Assembly (NCBI RefSeq): GCF_029953305.1
Contig: NZ_JASBAN010000001.1
Coordinates: forward strand, 1,201,501-1,265,500
Source: Commensalibacter nepenthis
GTDB lineage: Bacteria; Pseudomonadota; Alphaproteobacteria; Acetobacterales; Acetobacteraceae
Reading direction: 5' to 3'
Length of the DNA stretch: 64,000 nucleotides
This document shows positions 45,689-53,693 of the stretch, in pieces (within the stretch, counting starts at the first letter, position 1; every line of letters starts with the position of its first letter). The notes below the pieces were generated by a model, which saw only the letters and a program-made list of their open reading frames with translations, was not told where the DNA came from and did not search any database. The translations under genes and the position numbers were made by a program.

Positions 45689-46459
45689 ATGTTTTCTAAT
45701 ATAGAAAAAAATAAATGGTTACAAGCTGTATCCTATCTTTTGATGGGGGCAACGCTAATGATAACTCATACGAATAATGTGATAGCAAAAACACCCAAAA
45801 AAGAGCCTGCCCCTAATATCTCACATGGCAACAATCCGAATTCCTCAGTCGATGTTATGGATTTATCTGTCCTGCCAGCGATCAAAGGGAATGTGAAGCA
45901 ATATTTGCCAACCCCTTATGGAAACTTAGGAGGGCTATTATTAAGTGATGGTACTCAGATTATGTTTTCTACGATGTTTGGTGAGGCAGTCAAAACATTT
46001 GTTCGCCCAGGACAAAATGTTACTATTCGTGGATTGAAAGCAAAGCATTTACCTTTGTTACAGGCTTTTTTAATTGAGAATGAAAAGGGTCAGAAAATTC
46101 AAGAGGATAGTCCAGAGGCAGGATTCTCTCCAGTGCCGATTACAGGACCTGATTTGTTTGTACAAGGACAAGTTGCGCAGTTGTTGCATAATTTGCAAGG
46201 ACAAGTGATGGGTGTGGTGCTTAAAGATGGCACCGTTGTGTATATTCGTCCATCGGATATTGGAAAGCTAGGGTTTGGTTTGCAACTTGGTGTTTCTTTG
46301 TATGTTCGAGGAATGGGCAGCTTTACGTCTATGGGGAAAGCATTGCAAGCTCGGTTGATTGGTCAAACAAAAGATCACATGGTTGAGTTGTTGCAGATTA
46401 ATGCCCCCCCCTTTGGTGCTCCTGCTGGCAGTCCTGCTTATGATTATATTCCACAATAG
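45689..46459 (+). CDS. Exported protein of unknown function with an internal duplication
   Basis: The 256-residue product begins with a hydrophobic signal or anchor (residues 9-33, ending VIAKTP). Two similar units follow: about 67-118 (GNVKQYLPTPYGNLGGLLLS...VTIRGLKA) and about 160-211 (GQVAQLLHNLQGQVMGVVLK...LYVRGMGS), each a beta-rich stretch ending in a V/Y-RG motif, like OB-type small barrels. It lies between the POT transporter and the ATP synthase F0 operon. I recognise no family and propose no function. Confidence 0.75.
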   Translation: MFSNIEKNKWLQAVSYLLMGATLMITHTNNVIAKTPKKEPAPNISHGNNPNSSVDVMDLSVLPAIKGNVKQYLPTPYGNLGGLLLSDGTQIMFSTMFGEAVKTFVRPGQNVTIRGLKAKHLPLLQAFLIENEKGQKIQEDSPEAGFSPVPITGPDLFVQGQVAQLLHNLQGQVMGVVLKDGTVVYIRPSDIGKLGFGLQLGVSLYVRGMGSFTSMGKALQARLIGQTKDHMVELLQINAPPFGAPAGSPAYDYIPQ

Positions 46460-46690
46460 TTGATTTTATTTAATTTAAATCTATAAAACGTTACACAATA
46501 TGATAATTTTTTGATACGATAAAATTATAAAATTGCGTAATCGTTAGTATATAATGTTTGTGCTAAGAGAGTAGATAATATTTAAAGTAGTTGCCGATTT
46601 GCAAATGTGATGAATTAGCTGTGAGAAATGTAAAAAAAATATTGCCTTTCTTGCGTAAATAGTCTTTTTTACGAACTGAGTTAACTTGTG

Positions 46691-47038
46691 ATGGACTTGA
46701 AGAAAGAGGAGGGGGTATCTTTGGAAGAAGATGCAAAAAAGAAACAGCTCGATTCTTTTGATAAGAAATTACAAGATTTTGAGTCACGATTGAATCCTTC
46801 GAAAAAGCATAATCACTCTCAATCTTTTGGGGGCGATAATGATTTGTGGAAGTTTGTTTTAAGGTCAGGAGTAGAGCTTTTCTCTGCGTTTTTAGTTGGG
46901 ATTATGATTGGATATGGGCTCGATTATTGGTTATCAACCCGTCCACTATTTATTGTCATATTTTCCTTTCTAGGGATGGGTGCAGGTGTGCTTAATGTCT
47001 GGCGTATTGTTAAACCTGGTGATATAAAGTCAAAATGA
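46691..47038 (+). CDS. atpI: ATP synthase accessory protein AtpI
   Basis: A 115-residue protein with a charged N-terminal half (to about residue 55) and two hydrophobic segments containing ELFSAFLVGIMIGYGLDYWL and FSFLGMGAGVLNVWR, typical of AtpI, which assists c-ring assembly. A GTG lies immediately before the chosen ATG. It opens the F0 operon atpI-atpB-atpE-atpF'-atpF; the F1 genes are elsewhere, as usual in Alphaproteobacteria. Confidence 0.9.
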   Translation: MDLKKEEGVSLEEDAKKKQLDSFDKKLQDFESRLNPSKKHNHSQSFGGDNDLWKFVLRSGVELFSAFLVGIMIGYGLDYWLSTRPLFIVIFSFLGMGAGVLNVWRIVKPGDIKSK

Positions 47039-47084
47039 TTTTGTTTTTTCGTAAAAGATTCGATTTGGTGTTGGGAGAAAAATA

Positions 47085-47831
47085 GTGGCCGGTCACAAGA
47101 TAGACGCACTCGGTCAATTTGAATTGCATGAAGTTTTTGGTGGATTGGGTGTTTATTTTACTCAATCTGAACTGATGATGGTTATTGCAGCAATTATTGT
47201 TCCTGTGGCGATTTATTTCGGAATGCGTCATAAAGCTGTTGTGCCTGGTCGTTATCAGAGCGCAACCGAGATGTGCTATGAATTTATTCATGGTATGGCT
47301 ATTGGAACGATGGGAGCCAAAGGAAAGGGATTTTTTCCTTTTATATTTGCTTTGTTCTTTTTTATATTAACAGGGAATTATTTGGGGCTTTTACCATTTT
47401 CTTTTGCTTTTACCAGTCATATTGTTGTGACTGTAACGTTGGCTTTGATGGTGTTTGTTTTATCAATTCTTGTTTCGTTAAAAAACCAAGGATTGAAGTT
47501 TTTTGCTCACTTTATGCCTGCAGGGGCGCCAATTGCTATGGCACCTTTGCTTGTTCCTATTGAAATTCTATCTTACTTATCCAGACCAATTAGTTTGTCA
47601 ATTCGTTTATTTGCAAATATGGTTGCTGGACATGTGATGTTGGAAATGTTCGCAGGCTTTACAATTTTGTTAGCTACAGGATTGGGATTGGCATTGGGTG
47701 GCCCGTTGGGGATTCTCCCTATTTTGTTGAATATGGCTTTGACTGCACTTGAATTATTGGTGGGTGCATTACAGGCCTATGTTTTTGCAATTTTGACTTG
47801 TATGTATTTACAAGAAGCAATAGAGCATTAA
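47085..47831 (+). CDS. atpB: ATP synthase F0 subunit a
   Basis: Stator proton-channel subunit, 248 residues, with five or six membrane segments. The essential arginine is in SLSIRLFANMVAGHVML near the C-terminal third, and the later LELLVGALQAYVFAIL is also diagnostic. The start is GTG with GGAGAA six bases upstream. Confidence 0.96.
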   Translation: MAGHKIDALGQFELHEVFGGLGVYFTQSELMMVIAAIIVPVAIYFGMRHKAVVPGRYQSATEMCYEFIHGMAIGTMGAKGKGFFPFIFALFFFILTGNYLGLLPFSFAFTSHIVVTVTLALMVFVLSILVSLKNQGLKFFAHFMPAGAPIAMAPLLVPIEILSYLSRPISLSIRLFANMVAGHVMLEMFAGFTILLATGLGLALGGPLGILPILLNMALTALELLVGALQAYVFAILTCMYLQEAIEH

Positions 47832-47884
47832 CTTCAGTTTCGTATTAACTTTATTTATTTTTTAGTATCAAGGAAAGAAATCAA

Positions 47885-48118
47885 ATGGATCTTACCCTTA
47901 TTACAGCCGCAAAACAAATTGGTGCTGGTTTAGCTGTTATCGCATTGTCTGGTGTTGGTATCGGTATTGGTAATATTTTTGCAACCCTCGTCAGCAGCAT
48001 TGCTCGTAATCCAGCTTCTCGCCCACATGTATTTGGTTTGGGTATGTTGGGATTTGCTCTCACGGAAGCTGTTGCGCTTTATGCACTACTGATCGCTTTC
48101 CTTATTCTCTTTATGTAA
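47885..48118 (+). CDS. atpE: ATP synthase F0 subunit c
   Basis: A 77-residue two-helix proteolipid. The first helix contains GAGLAVIALSGVGIGIGNIF, the polar loop is ARNPASRP, and the second helix carries the proton-binding glutamate in FALTEAVALYALL. The glycine-rich first helix does not show the Na+-binding pattern, so proton coupling is expected. Confidence 0.97.
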   Translation: MDLTLITAAKQIGAGLAVIALSGVGIGIGNIFATLVSSIARNPASRPHVFGLGMLGFALTEAVALYALLIAFLILFM

Positions 48119-48131
48119 GGGGGGTCTTTAC

Positions 48132-48740
48132 GTGAGACGCTTTTCAGCCCGTTTTTCCCGTCTGGTGGCGTCTCTCGTGGGTGGAGGGGTGCTTAGCTTA
48201 TTGCTGGCGCCTGCTTTATCCACGAATGCCATGGCTGTTGGTATGCCCCAGATGGATTTTAAAAACCCGTTGGTTATGGCTCAGGTTATCTGGGTTTTAA
48301 TCATCTTTTTTTGTTTTTTTCTTGCTGTAAAATATTTTTCTATTCCACAGATTGAACATGTTGTTCATAATCGCCGTTCAAAAATTGATGGGGATATGGA
48401 TTCTGCTAGGCAAGCAAAGGCTCAGGCAGATAAAGCTGTTGAAGCGTTAAATAAAACACGTCGTGAAGCAGCAGCAGAAGCACAAACAAAAATAGATTCA
48501 ATTATCCAAGAAACAAGGGTTGCTTCTGCAAAACAAATGCAAGAATTGCAAGCACGTCTTGACAATGAAATGCGTGAAGCAGAAACTCGTATTGTTGAAG
48601 CGCGTAATGGTGCTTTGAAACAAGTTGATCAAATGGCGAAAGATGTCGCGCAAAGTTTGCTGAAACAATTATTAAAAGAGGACGTTCAAGGCGAAATCGT
48701 TAATAATAAAGTTCAACAAGTTTTGACAGCAAAGTCTTAG
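48132..48740 (+). CDS. atpF': ATP synthase F0 subunit b'
   Basis: A stator subunit of 202 residues: one membrane helix (about 52-70, QVIWVLIIFFCFFLAVKYF) then a long charged coiled coil. The first 35 residues form an extra basic-hydrophobic segment ending STNAMAVG that looks like a cleavable signal. Having b' and b together indicates a heterodimeric stalk, as in Alphaproteobacteria. The start is GTG, 13 bases after atpE. Confidence 0.93.
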   Translation: MRRFSARFSRLVASLVGGGVLSLLLAPALSTNAMAVGMPQMDFKNPLVMAQVIWVLIIFFCFFLAVKYFSIPQIEHVVHNRRSKIDGDMDSARQAKAQADKAVEALNKTRREAAAEAQTKIDSIIQETRVASAKQMQELQARLDNEMREAETRIVEARNGALKQVDQMAKDVAQSLLKQLLKEDVQGEIVNNKVQQVLTAKS

Positions 48741-48754
48741 TAGGCAGAGAAAAA

Positions 48755-49261
48755 ATGGATTTATTAAACGACCCTCGATTTTGGTCTGCGCTTGCTTTTG
48801 TTTTGTTTTTTGTCTTTTTTGGTAAAAAAATATGGCATCCGTTGGCTGCGGCTATGGATAATAGAACAAACCGAGTAAGGCAAGAGCTTGAAGAAGCTAG
48901 CCGTCTACGTCGTGAGGCTGAAGAGATTTATACAGCTGCTCAGAAAGAGCATGAAGCGGCAAAGCTTGAAGCTGAAAAAATGCTTGCGGCATCTAAAGAG
49001 GCTGCAGAGCGTATTGCTGAAAATGCTAAGAAAGAAGCTGATGTAGCTGCTCGTCGTCATGAAGAGTTGGTTCGTCTTCGCTTGGCAGCATCCGAGCAAG
49101 ACGCTATTAATATTGTTCGCCGTGAGGCAGCAGATGTTGCAGTTAAAGCTGCTTATGAAGTGATTTCTTCTGTATTAACAGAAGAAAAAGACAGTTCTTT
49201 GATTGATAATGCGATTGCTGATTTACCAAAAGCGCTTGCTGAAGAACGTCACGTTGCTTAA
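48755..49261 (+). CDS. atpF: ATP synthase F0 subunit b
   Basis: A 168-residue subunit with one N-terminal membrane helix (FWSALAFVLFFVFFGKKIW) and an Ala/Glu/Lys-rich coiled coil. It closes the F0 operon, 14 bases after b'. No F1 genes follow. Confidence 0.94.
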   Translation: MDLLNDPRFWSALAFVLFFVFFGKKIWHPLAAAMDNRTNRVRQELEEASRLRREAEEIYTAAQKEHEAAKLEAEKMLAASKEAAERIAENAKKEADVAARRHEELVRLRLAASEQDAINIVRREAADVAVKAAYEVISSVLTEEKDSSLIDNAIADLPKALAEERHVA

Positions 49262-49286
49262 TTTTTTTTCGTCTCGTTAGGGTCCA

Positions 49287-50012
49287 ATGGCCAGTGTAAT
49301 TTCAATTGTCGTTACGGTTTTAAACGAGGCGGAAAATATTTTTCCTGTTTGTCGCGAGATCGCGGGTATGCTTGTAGAACTTCCTGATTGTGAAGTGATC
49401 TTTGTTGATGATGGAAGTACGGATCAAACGTTAAATCAATTAATAGAAGTTAAAAATACGTTTTTACCTTCTTTGGTTATTTTATCTCATAATCATCGTT
49501 GTGGAAAATCTGGTGCATTATTGACGGCTATTGCTGGTGCTCAAGGTCAATGGATTGCTACGATGGATGGGGATGGGCAAGATGATCCCAAAGAAATAAT
49601 TTCCATGTGGAAAAAATCTCAACAGTATAAAGGGCGTGAACCTTTAGTCGTTGGGGTTCGTTTAAAGCGAAACGATAATTTCTCTCGTCGCTTTGCAACG
49701 ATTTTTGCCAATGGATTGCGCCGTAAATTATTAAAAGATGGTTGTGTAGATACAGGTGCGCCGATGAAGTTATTTCTTAGAGATGATTTTATGAAATTGC
49801 CTCATTTTGAAGGGTTGCATCGTTTTTTGCCAGCTTTATTAGGGCATTATGGTGTACCGCTGGTTTGTCACGAGGTTCATCATCGACAACGATTAAATGG
49901 TGTATCCAAATATACGAATTTTAACAGAGCTTTGGTTGGTATTCGTGATTTATTGGGTGTGATATGGCTGCTTAATCGGATTCGCCTACCTAAAAAAATT
50001 ACAAAATATTAA
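49287..50012 (+). CDS. GT2 glycosyltransferase, dolichyl/undecaprenyl-phosphate sugar synthase-like
   Basis: A GT-A enzyme of 241 residues: FVDDGSTDQTLNQ at about 39-51, ATMDGDGQDDPKEI near 90-103 and HHRQRLNGVSKYTNF near 200-214, as in DPM1/ArnC-like transferases. The C-terminus lacks the pair of membrane helices of ArnC. It probably charges a polyprenyl phosphate with a sugar that the ArnT-like enzyme, 19 bases downstream, then transfers. Confidence 0.87.
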   Translation: MASVISIVVTVLNEAENIFPVCREIAGMLVELPDCEVIFVDDGSTDQTLNQLIEVKNTFLPSLVILSHNHRCGKSGALLTAIAGAQGQWIATMDGDGQDDPKEIISMWKKSQQYKGREPLVVGVRLKRNDNFSRRFATIFANGLRRKLLKDGCVDTGAPMKLFLRDDFMKLPHFEGLHRFLPALLGHYGVPLVCHEVHHRQRLNGVSKYTNFNRALVGIRDLLGVIWLLNRIRLPKKITKY

Positions 50013-50031
50013 TTATAATCAAAGGGATAAA

Positions 50032-51720
50032 ATGACCCTTTCTTCTTTACAAAAGTCTTTTCGTTTAAAGGCAAGTCATTATATATGGCTTGCCTTGTTT
50101 GTTTTTGTTTTGTTTTTGCCTGGACGTGCGACGCTTCCTCCATTGGATAGAGATGAAGCAAGATATATGCAAGCAACGTCTCAGATGATCGAAAGCCAAA
50201 ATTATATCGATGTGCGTTTTCAAGATAAACCACGGTATTTACAGCCTGCAGGGATTTATTGGCTGGAGGCAATAGCGGTTAAAGCTGCCAAAGCAACAGG
50301 AATGGTAAAGGATAAATCGGTTTCGCCATATCGAATTCCTTCTTTGCTGGCTGCTGTTGGATCGGTTTTGTTAACAGTGTGGATTGGCAGTATTTTATTT
50401 GATTCATATATTGGTCTTTTAGCGGGATTATTTTTGGCAGTATCCGTTTTATTAACGGGTGAGGGTCGTATGGCTACGATTGATACGACTTTGCTTTTTT
50501 TTGTTTTATTGGCGCAAAGTTGTTTGGCTCGTGCTTGGATGGCTAGGCTGACGACCGAGAAACTTTCTGTTTCTGTAGGGATTATTTACTGGGGAGCAAT
50601 TGGGTGTGGTCTGATGTTGAAAGGACCAGTGATGCTTATTCCTACTTTGTTGCCTCCGATTATTTTGGCATGGGTTAAAAAAGATAGAGCATGGTGGAAG
50701 CATTTACATCCTAAATGGGGATGGATTTTGATGCTTGTAATCGTTATTCCTTGGTGTGCTGCAATTTGGGTTATCAGTGATGGCAAATTCTTCACAGATG
50801 CTGTGGGAACGAATTTGCTCAGTAAAGTAGCATCAGGGAAAGAGTCTCACGGTGCTCCTCCAGGGTTATATTTAGGAATTTTCTTAATTACGTTTTGGCC
50901 GGGTTCTTTGTTTACGGCTTGGGCATTGCCCTATATTTGGAGAGAACGGAAATCTGAATCTGTTTGCTTCTTGTTATGTTGGATTATTCCTCATTGGATT
51001 GTTTTTGAGTTGGTGAAAACAAAATTGCCGCATTATGTATTACCAACATACCCTGCGATTGCGATTTTAACCTCAATGGCACTTTGGAATATTTCCAAAA
51101 CTTGGGATGGTCCAACCTCCAGATGGGGGCGTTGGTTGCTGCATATTTATACAGTGTTATGGGTTGCGGTTGGGCTGTTACTTTCTGTGGGTGGGATTAT
51201 TTATGCACATTATATGACAGGAACTTGGTTCTGGTCAGCAATGATTGGGGCAATAGCAGCATTGTCTTTGATTGGTTATGCTGTTGTATGTATATTGAAG
51301 TATAATATGCAGCGTGCTTCTTTGGTATCGATAGGAGCGGCGATTGTTATTTATCTAGAGTTGTTCGTGATTTTGATTCCTGGGTTAAGCTCTGAATGGT
51401 TAAGTGGAAAAATAGCAGAAACCGTTCGCCTTTTGAAACCTTGTGAGAATAGCATTGTTGCTTCGGCTTCTTACTCAGAGCCAAGTCTAGTATTTTTAGT
51501 CGGTAAAGAAACGAAATTGATTAATTCAGAAAAAACGGCACAATTTTTAAAAGATAATCAAGCCTGTGGATTAGGATTAGTCGATCGTCGGGATGAGAAG
51601 AAATTTATGGAATCTATAGAAAAAGAAAACTTAACAGTTAAAGAAATAGGTCGAATTCACGGGTTGAACTATTCGAATGGCAAACAGCTTAGTTTAGGAT
51701 TGTTTAAAGTTGCCCAATAA
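50032..51720 (+). CDS. ArnT/PMT-like membrane glycosyltransferase
   Basis: A 562-residue polytopic enzyme with about 11-12 hydrophobic segments. The first periplasmic loop carries LPPLDRDEARYMQAT, the acidic motif of ArnT/PMT (GT83/GT39) transferases, and MLKGPVML is also typical. It uses a polyprenyl-phosphate sugar donor to modify lipid A, another glycan or protein in the periplasm; which one is not evident. A sequence of 23 bases forming a perfect hairpin follows the gene. Confidence 0.87.
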   Translation: MTLSSLQKSFRLKASHYIWLALFVFVLFLPGRATLPPLDRDEARYMQATSQMIESQNYIDVRFQDKPRYLQPAGIYWLEAIAVKAAKATGMVKDKSVSPYRIPSLLAAVGSVLLTVWIGSILFDSYIGLLAGLFLAVSVLLTGEGRMATIDTTLLFFVLLAQSCLARAWMARLTTEKLSVSVGIIYWGAIGCGLMLKGPVMLIPTLLPPIILAWVKKDRAWWKHLHPKWGWILMLVIVIPWCAAIWVISDGKFFTDAVGTNLLSKVASGKESHGAPPGLYLGIFLITFWPGSLFTAWALPYIWRERKSESVCFLLCWIIPHWIVFELVKTKLPHYVLPTYPAIAILTSMALWNISKTWDGPTSRWGRWLLHIYTVLWVAVGLLLSVGGIIYAHYMTGTWFWSAMIGAIAALSLIGYAVVCILKYNMQRASLVSIGAAIVIYLELFVILIPGLSSEWLSGKIAETVRLLKPCENSIVASASYSEPSLVFLVGKETKLINSEKTAQFLKDNQACGLGLVDRRDEKKFMESIEKENLTVKEIGRIHGLNYSNGKQLSLGLFKVAQ

Positions 51721-51725
51721 ATGTA

Positions 51726-51748
51726 TAAAGGCGCTTCAAGCGCCTTTA
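51726..51748. terminator. Bidirectional hairpin between arnT-like and yggT genes
   Basis: TAAAGGCGCTT and AAGCGCCTTTA are perfect inverted repeats around a single C (a 3-5 base loop in practice), between two convergent genes. Confidence 0.75.
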
Positions 51749-51770
51749 TATCGTTTACGAAATTTTTTTG

Positions 51771-52058
51771 TTAATATCCAAGAAGCATATAACGCAATAT
51801 AGGTCGTATAACGAAATCAATCACAAGGAAAACGATAACTGGGCTGATATCAATAGTCCCTAAAGAGGGGAGGAGCTGTCTGATCGAGTTTAGTAAAGGG
51901 TCACACATTTGGCTAAGGAACATATATATCCCTCTGATAATGCTGCTGCTGGGATTAACAACGCCAAAACTGAGCAAAAAGCTGAAAATACAATATGCGA
52001 GTAAAATGAGCATATAGACATTTAGCAATATATTTAAAAGATTATATAACTCAAGCAT
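51771..52058 (-). CDS. YggT-family integral membrane protein
   Basis: A 95-residue protein with two strongly hydrophobic regions and the conserved MCDPLLNSIRQLLPSLGTID block of YggT proteins. The family is linked to membrane or osmotic functions and to cell division in some bacteria; the role here is unknown. Confidence 0.9.
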   Translation of the reverse strand: MLELYNLLNILLNVYMLILLAYCIFSFLLSFGVVNPSSSIIRGIYMFLSQMCDPLLNSIRQLLPSLGTIDISPVIVFLVIDFVIRPILRYMLLGY

Positions 52059-52500
52059 GGTGTTTCCCTTAGCATCAATCTGTATGATTGCTATTTATAT
52101 AAGAAAAATATCTTTTTACATAATTATTTATTTATGTTCGCGTTGCATGATGTTAATGCACAGGCAAAAAAAACTATAATGCTCCGAATCATTGTCCAAA
52201 ATATATATGAATTAAATTCATATCATTATTGAGTTTTAATTATTAATTTTTTTTGCAAATAATAACATGTAGAGTGTTTATCGTTTTATTTTTTTTTTGC
52301 AGGTCAAAGAAATATTGAACAGATTTCAAGAAAAAAAAATTATCTATTGCGTATCTGTTCTGTATGTATTTATATGACATGTTAATAAAGAGTCTTAAGT
52401 TGTCTCTTTTACAAGATTAAAAATTCGTAGGTTATTATAGCATTTTTTGTTTTATTAAGCAAAGTTTTGTCTATATATTGAAGGAAAATAGGGAAGAAAA
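52059..52500. other. 442-bp intergenic region upstream of the RND pump operon
   Basis: AT-rich, without a plausible gene. An inverted repeat GAACAGAT (52317-52324) with ATCTGTTC (52353-52360) lies about 140-180 bases before the pump gene; it could be a hairpin in the leader or a regulator site. No TetR- or MarR-type regulator gene adjoins the operon. Confidence 0.4.
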
Positions 52501-53670
52501 GTGACAATAACAGATTCTTTCTTGACTAAATGGCACAAAGAATGTGCCATATTGTGTGTTTTATTATTGCCACTTGCTGCATGTAAAGAACAAAAATCGG
52601 CTCCAAAACCACCAGCGAAGGCTAATTTCGTAGTGGCTAATCCTCAAGATGTGGAATTGCTGATTGATTTAACAGGTCGTATTACGCCGATGCGCGTGTC
52701 AGAGGTACGCCCACAAGTAAATGGCTATCTTTACAAACGTTTGTTTGAAGAAGGAACGGATGTAACCAAAGATCAACAATTATACCAAGTTGATCCTCGT
52801 CCTTATCAAGCAGCATTAGCGAATGCGCAAGGTAAGTTAAACAGTGATCTTGCAACGTTAAGAGCCCAAACTTTAAAGTTGAAACGGTATGGACCTTTGA
52901 AAAATATGGATGCCGTCAGTCGTCAGGATTATGATGATACTTTGGCAGCACAAGAATCAACCAAAGCAACCATAGAAAGTGATCGGGCAACCGTTCGACA
53001 AGCACAATTGGATTTGGAATATACTGGGATTAACGCAACAATTTCAGGTCGTATCAGTCGTTCTATTCAAACGCAAGGTGCGTTAATGTCAACGAATCAA
53101 ACCAATCCGATTGCAATTATTACTCAATTAGATCCGATGTTTGTTGATATTATACAACCTACAGCAGAACAGCTGCGCTTACGTAGCCGTATGGCTAATG
53201 GCAAGTTAGAAACTTTGCGTGGCGCTGCTCATGTGCCTGTTGATTTAATTTTAGAAGATAATACACGTTATCCATTACAAGCGAATTTGTTATTTACAGA
53301 AGTGGTAACTGATCAAGAAACAGGGTCTGTGATTCAACGTGCTATTGTTCGGAATCCTGATAAATTATTGCTTTCTGGGATGTATGTTCGTGCGGTGATG
53401 CATGAGGGGATGGAAAAAGCCTTTTTGATTCCTCAAGAAGCTGTCATGCGCGGGTTGGACGAGAAGCCTTATTTGTATACTATCAATAAAGATAATGTCG
53501 TAGAGCGTCGTAATATTGAAACGCAACGAATGCAAGAAACCTTTTGGGTTACCACCAAAGGGGTCAACGCAGGTGATAAAATTTTAGTAAGTAATCCAAC
53601 GTCTTACCGACCTGGGCAAAAGGTTCAACCAAAAGAAGGTCGTACCCCTGTTGGTGTTGTGCCTGAATAA
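52501..53670 (+). CDS. RND efflux periplasmic adaptor (AcrA/MexA type)
   Basis: A lipoprotein adaptor of 389 residues: the lipobox LLPLAAC puts the acylated cysteine at position 28. The order of lipoyl half-motif (RPQVNGYLYKRLFEEGTDV), coiled-coil hairpin (about 95-170) and beta-barrel regions follows AcrA. It bridges the inner-membrane pump and outer-membrane channel encoded next. The start is GTG with a purine-rich leader. Confidence 0.94.
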   Translation: MTITDSFLTKWHKECAILCVLLLPLAACKEQKSAPKPPAKANFVVANPQDVELLIDLTGRITPMRVSEVRPQVNGYLYKRLFEEGTDVTKDQQLYQVDPRPYQAALANAQGKLNSDLATLRAQTLKLKRYGPLKNMDAVSRQDYDDTLAAQESTKATIESDRATVRQAQLDLEYTGINATISGRISRSIQTQGALMSTNQTNPIAIITQLDPMFVDIIQPTAEQLRLRSRMANGKLETLRGAAHVPVDLILEDNTRYPLQANLLFTEVVTDQETGSVIQRAIVRNPDKLLLSGMYVRAVMHEGMEKAFLIPQEAVMRGLDEKPYLYTINKDNVVERRNIETQRMQETFWVTTKGVNAGDKILVSNPTSYRPGQKVQPKEGRTPVGVVPE

Positions 53671-53693
53671 GCGAAAGAATTTGGAATATTAAT

